Assembly: GCA_008360975.2 (NCBI GenBank)
Contig: CM039188.1
Coordinates: 30,717,944-30,781,943 of the forward strand
Source of the DNA: Lichenostomus cassidix
Lineage: Eukaryota; Chordata; Aves; Passeriformes; Meliphagidae
Length of the DNA: 64,000 nt
Reading direction: 5' to 3'
Part shown: positions 63,381-64,000 of the stretch, piece by piece
How the letters are laid out: every line of letters starts with the position of its first letter
Numbering within the stretch: the first letter of the stretch is position 1
Position numbers and translations under genes: made by a program
Notes under the pieces: model-generated
Told to the model about the DNA's origin: nothing
Database searches by the model: none
The model's input: the letters and a program-made list of their open reading frames with translations, nothing else

Positions 63381-64000
63381 CATCACTTTTAAAACCTTAC
63401 TTTCCTTTGGAGTGTATTGCTGAGCCTTGAATTCAGTCCAGCTGGCACATTGCCTCAACTGTCTGTTGCTGGTGTCCATCTCCTGACAGGAATCTTTTCC
63501 CATTTTCTCCTAATTATTGAGAAACGCCAGGCTCCAGCACTGAAATGCCTTTGATGTTAATGACTGCAAGGTGAATATTTTAATGTTTTCACTGAAATTT
63601 TGATGTTTGGCCTTCTTCACAGGTGGCATTTCCTGAAGGCACTGTGAAGTGTCACCGACTATTCAGGGTCAGCTGCTTTGGTCACAAAATTCCTGCTGTA
63701 CTGAACTTCTTAAAGCAAGTTGTCAAGGCTGTGGTTTTACTTCTGAATGCTTTTATTCAAAGTAGGAAGGGATGTGAATTAGAAGTTGTAGTTGTTTCAT
63801 CTTTATCTAGAGGAAGTAAATTGAGGGGAGTAGAAAAACAAGGGTTGAAACGTAATTTATTCGAAAGAGGAGAGAATTTTGTATATTTGGGGTTATTAAT
63901 ATGCAGCAGTGGTGTCTGTGCTTGAGAAGAAAGTGAACACAGAGACTTCAGCAGACAGCTCTGGTACAACATGTGACATTCTAGTATGTTTGATTGTCAG

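Larger units (their letters stand above)
25787..64000 (+). other. GPR39: GPR39 intron 1, 5' portion (runs beyond the window)
   Basis: No continuation of the receptor (TM6, TM7, C-terminal tail) is found downstream in any frame, so the remaining 38.2 kb is interpreted as the start of intron 1. The mammalian gene is likewise two coding exons separated by a very long intron. The stretch holds three CR1 fragments (separate entries), simple repeats, G-rich tracts and single-copy AT-rich DNA. Another gene nested inside on either strand was not recognised. LYPD1, which neighbours the 3' end of GPR39 in other vertebrates, is not in the window. Confidence 0.75.

Noticed and set aside
1..64000. tRNA, rRNA, CRISPR array, bacterial operon or recent proviral genes
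   Set aside because: None seen. The window is vertebrate single-copy DNA, and direct repeats are only microsatellites or two-copy slippage products.

Overview
The window looks like nuclear DNA from a bird, probably in a single-copy, gene-poor part of a chromosome. The evidence is three recognisable CR1 LINE fragments (the dominant avian retroposon), one possible retroviral LTR remnant, no Alu- or MIR-like sequence, mostly AT-rich single-copy DNA with short GC-richer patches, and one coding exon of clear vertebrate ancestry. There is no bacterial or viral gene architecture. Nearly all open frames are short and unrelated to each other.

Only one protein-coding exon can be supported: the first coding exon of GPR39, a zinc-sensing class A GPCR of the ghrelin/motilin receptor family, on the + strand (24919-25786). 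It encodes the extracellular N terminus, TM1-TM5 and intracellular loop 3. It stops at a consensus splice donor in the intron position used by this family. Exon 2 (TM6, TM7 and the tail) is not in the window, so 25787-64000 is read as the 5' part of a long first intron of at least 38 kb. If the intron is retained, the frame runs 30 codons further to a stop, giving a five-helix product of the kind described for GPR39-1b and GHSR1b.

Upstream (1-24816) no coding gene was recognised. At about 2.25-2.71 kb there is a tight group of inverted repeats: a 124-nt decayed stem with a 24-nt core that has one mismatch, a perfect 10-bp palindrome, a 65-nt hairpin with 22-nt arms, and a minor 7-bp hairpin. 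This is the least explained structure in the window. It could be a small structured-RNA or microRNA-like locus, or a product of template-switch mutation. A possible degraded LTR lies at about 6.05-6.31 kb.

Downstream, inside the inferred intron, are an internal CR1 fragment (32.2 kb), a minus-strand CR1 with an internal deletion (42.2 kb), a 5'-truncated plus-strand CR1 (58.7 kb), several simple repeats, two G-quadruplex-prone tracts, and AT-rich blocks with homeodomain-type TAAT cores that may be conserved non-coding elements. The longest non-GPR39 open frames (242, 218 and 165 codons) show no recognisable domain. The first two lie in the GC-richer patches, where stop codons are rarer. They are treated as chance frames. 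No convincing new multi-gene system was found.
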